The translations under genes were made by a program, and so were the position numbers. DNA of 8,231 nt, from NCBI GenBank assembly GCA_052386975.1, contig JBQTJQ010000085.1:1-8231 (forward strand), given 5' to 3'. Under the pieces are notes generated by a model. It worked only from the letters and a program-made list of their open reading frames with translations, had not been told where the DNA came from and did not search any database. Positions within the stretch are counted from its first letter, which is position 1. Each line of letters begins with the position of its first letter. The stretch is from JACPFV01 sp052386975 (lineage in GTDB: Bacteria > Pseudomonadota > Gammaproteobacteria > Nevskiales > Nevskiaceae). This document shows, one piece after another, positions 7,863-8,231 of the stretch.

Positions 7863-8231
7863 GCCGCTCGCGCTTCGCCCGGGCCCTGGTCGCGGTCGCG
7901 GCGGTCGTGCTGCTGACCTCGTGCAGCACGCTGAAGTTCGCCTACAACCGCGCCGACTGGTTCGGGTCCTGGGAGTTCGGCAAGTACGTCGAGCTCGAGG
8001 GCGCGGCCGAGGAGGCCTTCGACACCGGCTTCGACGCCCTGTGGCGCTGGCACCGCGGCACGCAGCTGGAGGTCTATGCGAGCGACCTGCGCGAGATCGC
8101 CGAAGCCGCGCGCGGCCCGCTGACGCGCGAGCAGGTCGACGGCTACTTCAAGCGCGCCAGCGCCCACGGCCGGCGCCTGCTCGAGGAAGCCCTGCCGCCG
8201 CTGGCCCGCGTGCTGGCCGCGCTCGACGACC
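7859..8231 (+). CDS. Lipoprotein resembling the DUF6279 family (N-terminal part, runs off window)
   Basis: 124 codons are visible, starting from GTG. The N-terminus SRSRFARALVAVAAVVLLTSC is a lipoprotein signal ending in the lipobox LTSC, with Cys22 as the lipidated residue. Ser at +2 favours outer-membrane sorting. The mature part begins STLKFAYNRADWFGSWEFGKYVELE and continues with WRWHRGTQLEVYASDLREIAEAA. This YN..DW then WHR..EL..YA pattern resembles DUF6279 lipoproteins as I remember them; their function is unknown. The GTG overlaps the rubredoxin TGA as GTGA, so the two are probably translationally coupled. A GAGG in the rubredoxin end (7854-7857) lies too close to be an ideal ribosome binding site. 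The next downstream start would lose the signal peptide, which supports this one. Confidence 0.75.
   Translation, partial: MSRSRFARALVAVAAVVLLTSCSTLKFAYNRADWFGSWEFGKYVELEGAAEEAFDTGFDALWRWHRGTQLEVYASDLREIAEAARGPLTREQVDGYFKRASAHGRRLLEEALPPLARVLAALDD

Noticed and set aside
6388..7929. 513-aa minus-strand frame opposite alkB and the rubredoxin
   Set aside because: Shadow frame with no domain; AlkB histidine boxes and rubredoxin cysteines fix the coding strand as plus.
7616..8167. 183-aa minus-strand frame over the lipoprotein and rubredoxin
   Set aside because: Shadow frame. The plus strand has a proper lipobox and the start overlap with the rubredoxin stop.

Overview
The window is high-GC (well over 60%), densely packed proteobacterial chromosome. 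The gene set is SlyD-type FKBP, cobalamin-dependent MetH, an integral-membrane alkane hydroxylase (AlkB) followed by a rubredoxin, and a DUF6279-like lipoprotein. Together with short tandem CCCTGA-type repeats, this points to a gammaproteobacterium, perhaps near Xanthomonadales/Lysobacteraceae or Nevskiales. That placement is an inference from memory. No phage, IS, CRISPR, tRNA or rRNA is visible.

Layout, left to right: (1) the first 39 codons of a secreted protein on the minus strand (1-118), cut by the window edge. (2) A 295-bp divergent intergenic region (119-413). Facing left it holds a near-consensus sigma-54 (-24/-12) promoter, a perfect IHF-consensus match and a direct repeat where an activator site would be expected. 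Facing right it holds an extended -10 promoter with a 14-bp perfect palindrome for slyD. (3) slyD (414-896). (4) Convergent to it, a minus-strand run transcribed in the order metH (6378-2584), membrane-anchored alpha/beta hydrolase (2548-1613), membrane-anchored protein of unknown function (1597-926). The gaps are 35 and 15 bp, so this is probably one operon. (5) A compact 105-bp divergent region (6379-6483) with an 11-bp-stem inverted repeat, a probable leaderless metH promoter and an alkB promoter overlapped by a TetR-like operator. (6) alkB (GTG start, 6484-7647), rubredoxin (7698-7862) and, overlapping the rubredoxin stop by 4 bp, the start of a lipoprotein gene running off the right edge (7859-8231).

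Functionally, alkB and the rubredoxin form the oxygenase and its electron donor for terminal alkane hydroxylation; the rubredoxin reductase must lie elsewhere. MetH makes methionine from homocysteine and methyltetrahydrofolate. The hydrolase and the 223-aa protein behind it carry N-terminal membrane anchors and probably act at the inner membrane facing the periplasm, on unknown substrates.

I see no clearly new multi-gene system. The most interesting points are regulatory or structural: the sigma-54/IHF arrangement in front of the truncated secreted-protein gene, the apparent leaderless start of metH, the operator-like palindromes in both divergent regions, and a noncoding-type tandem repeat that has become coding in the MetH interdomain linker.
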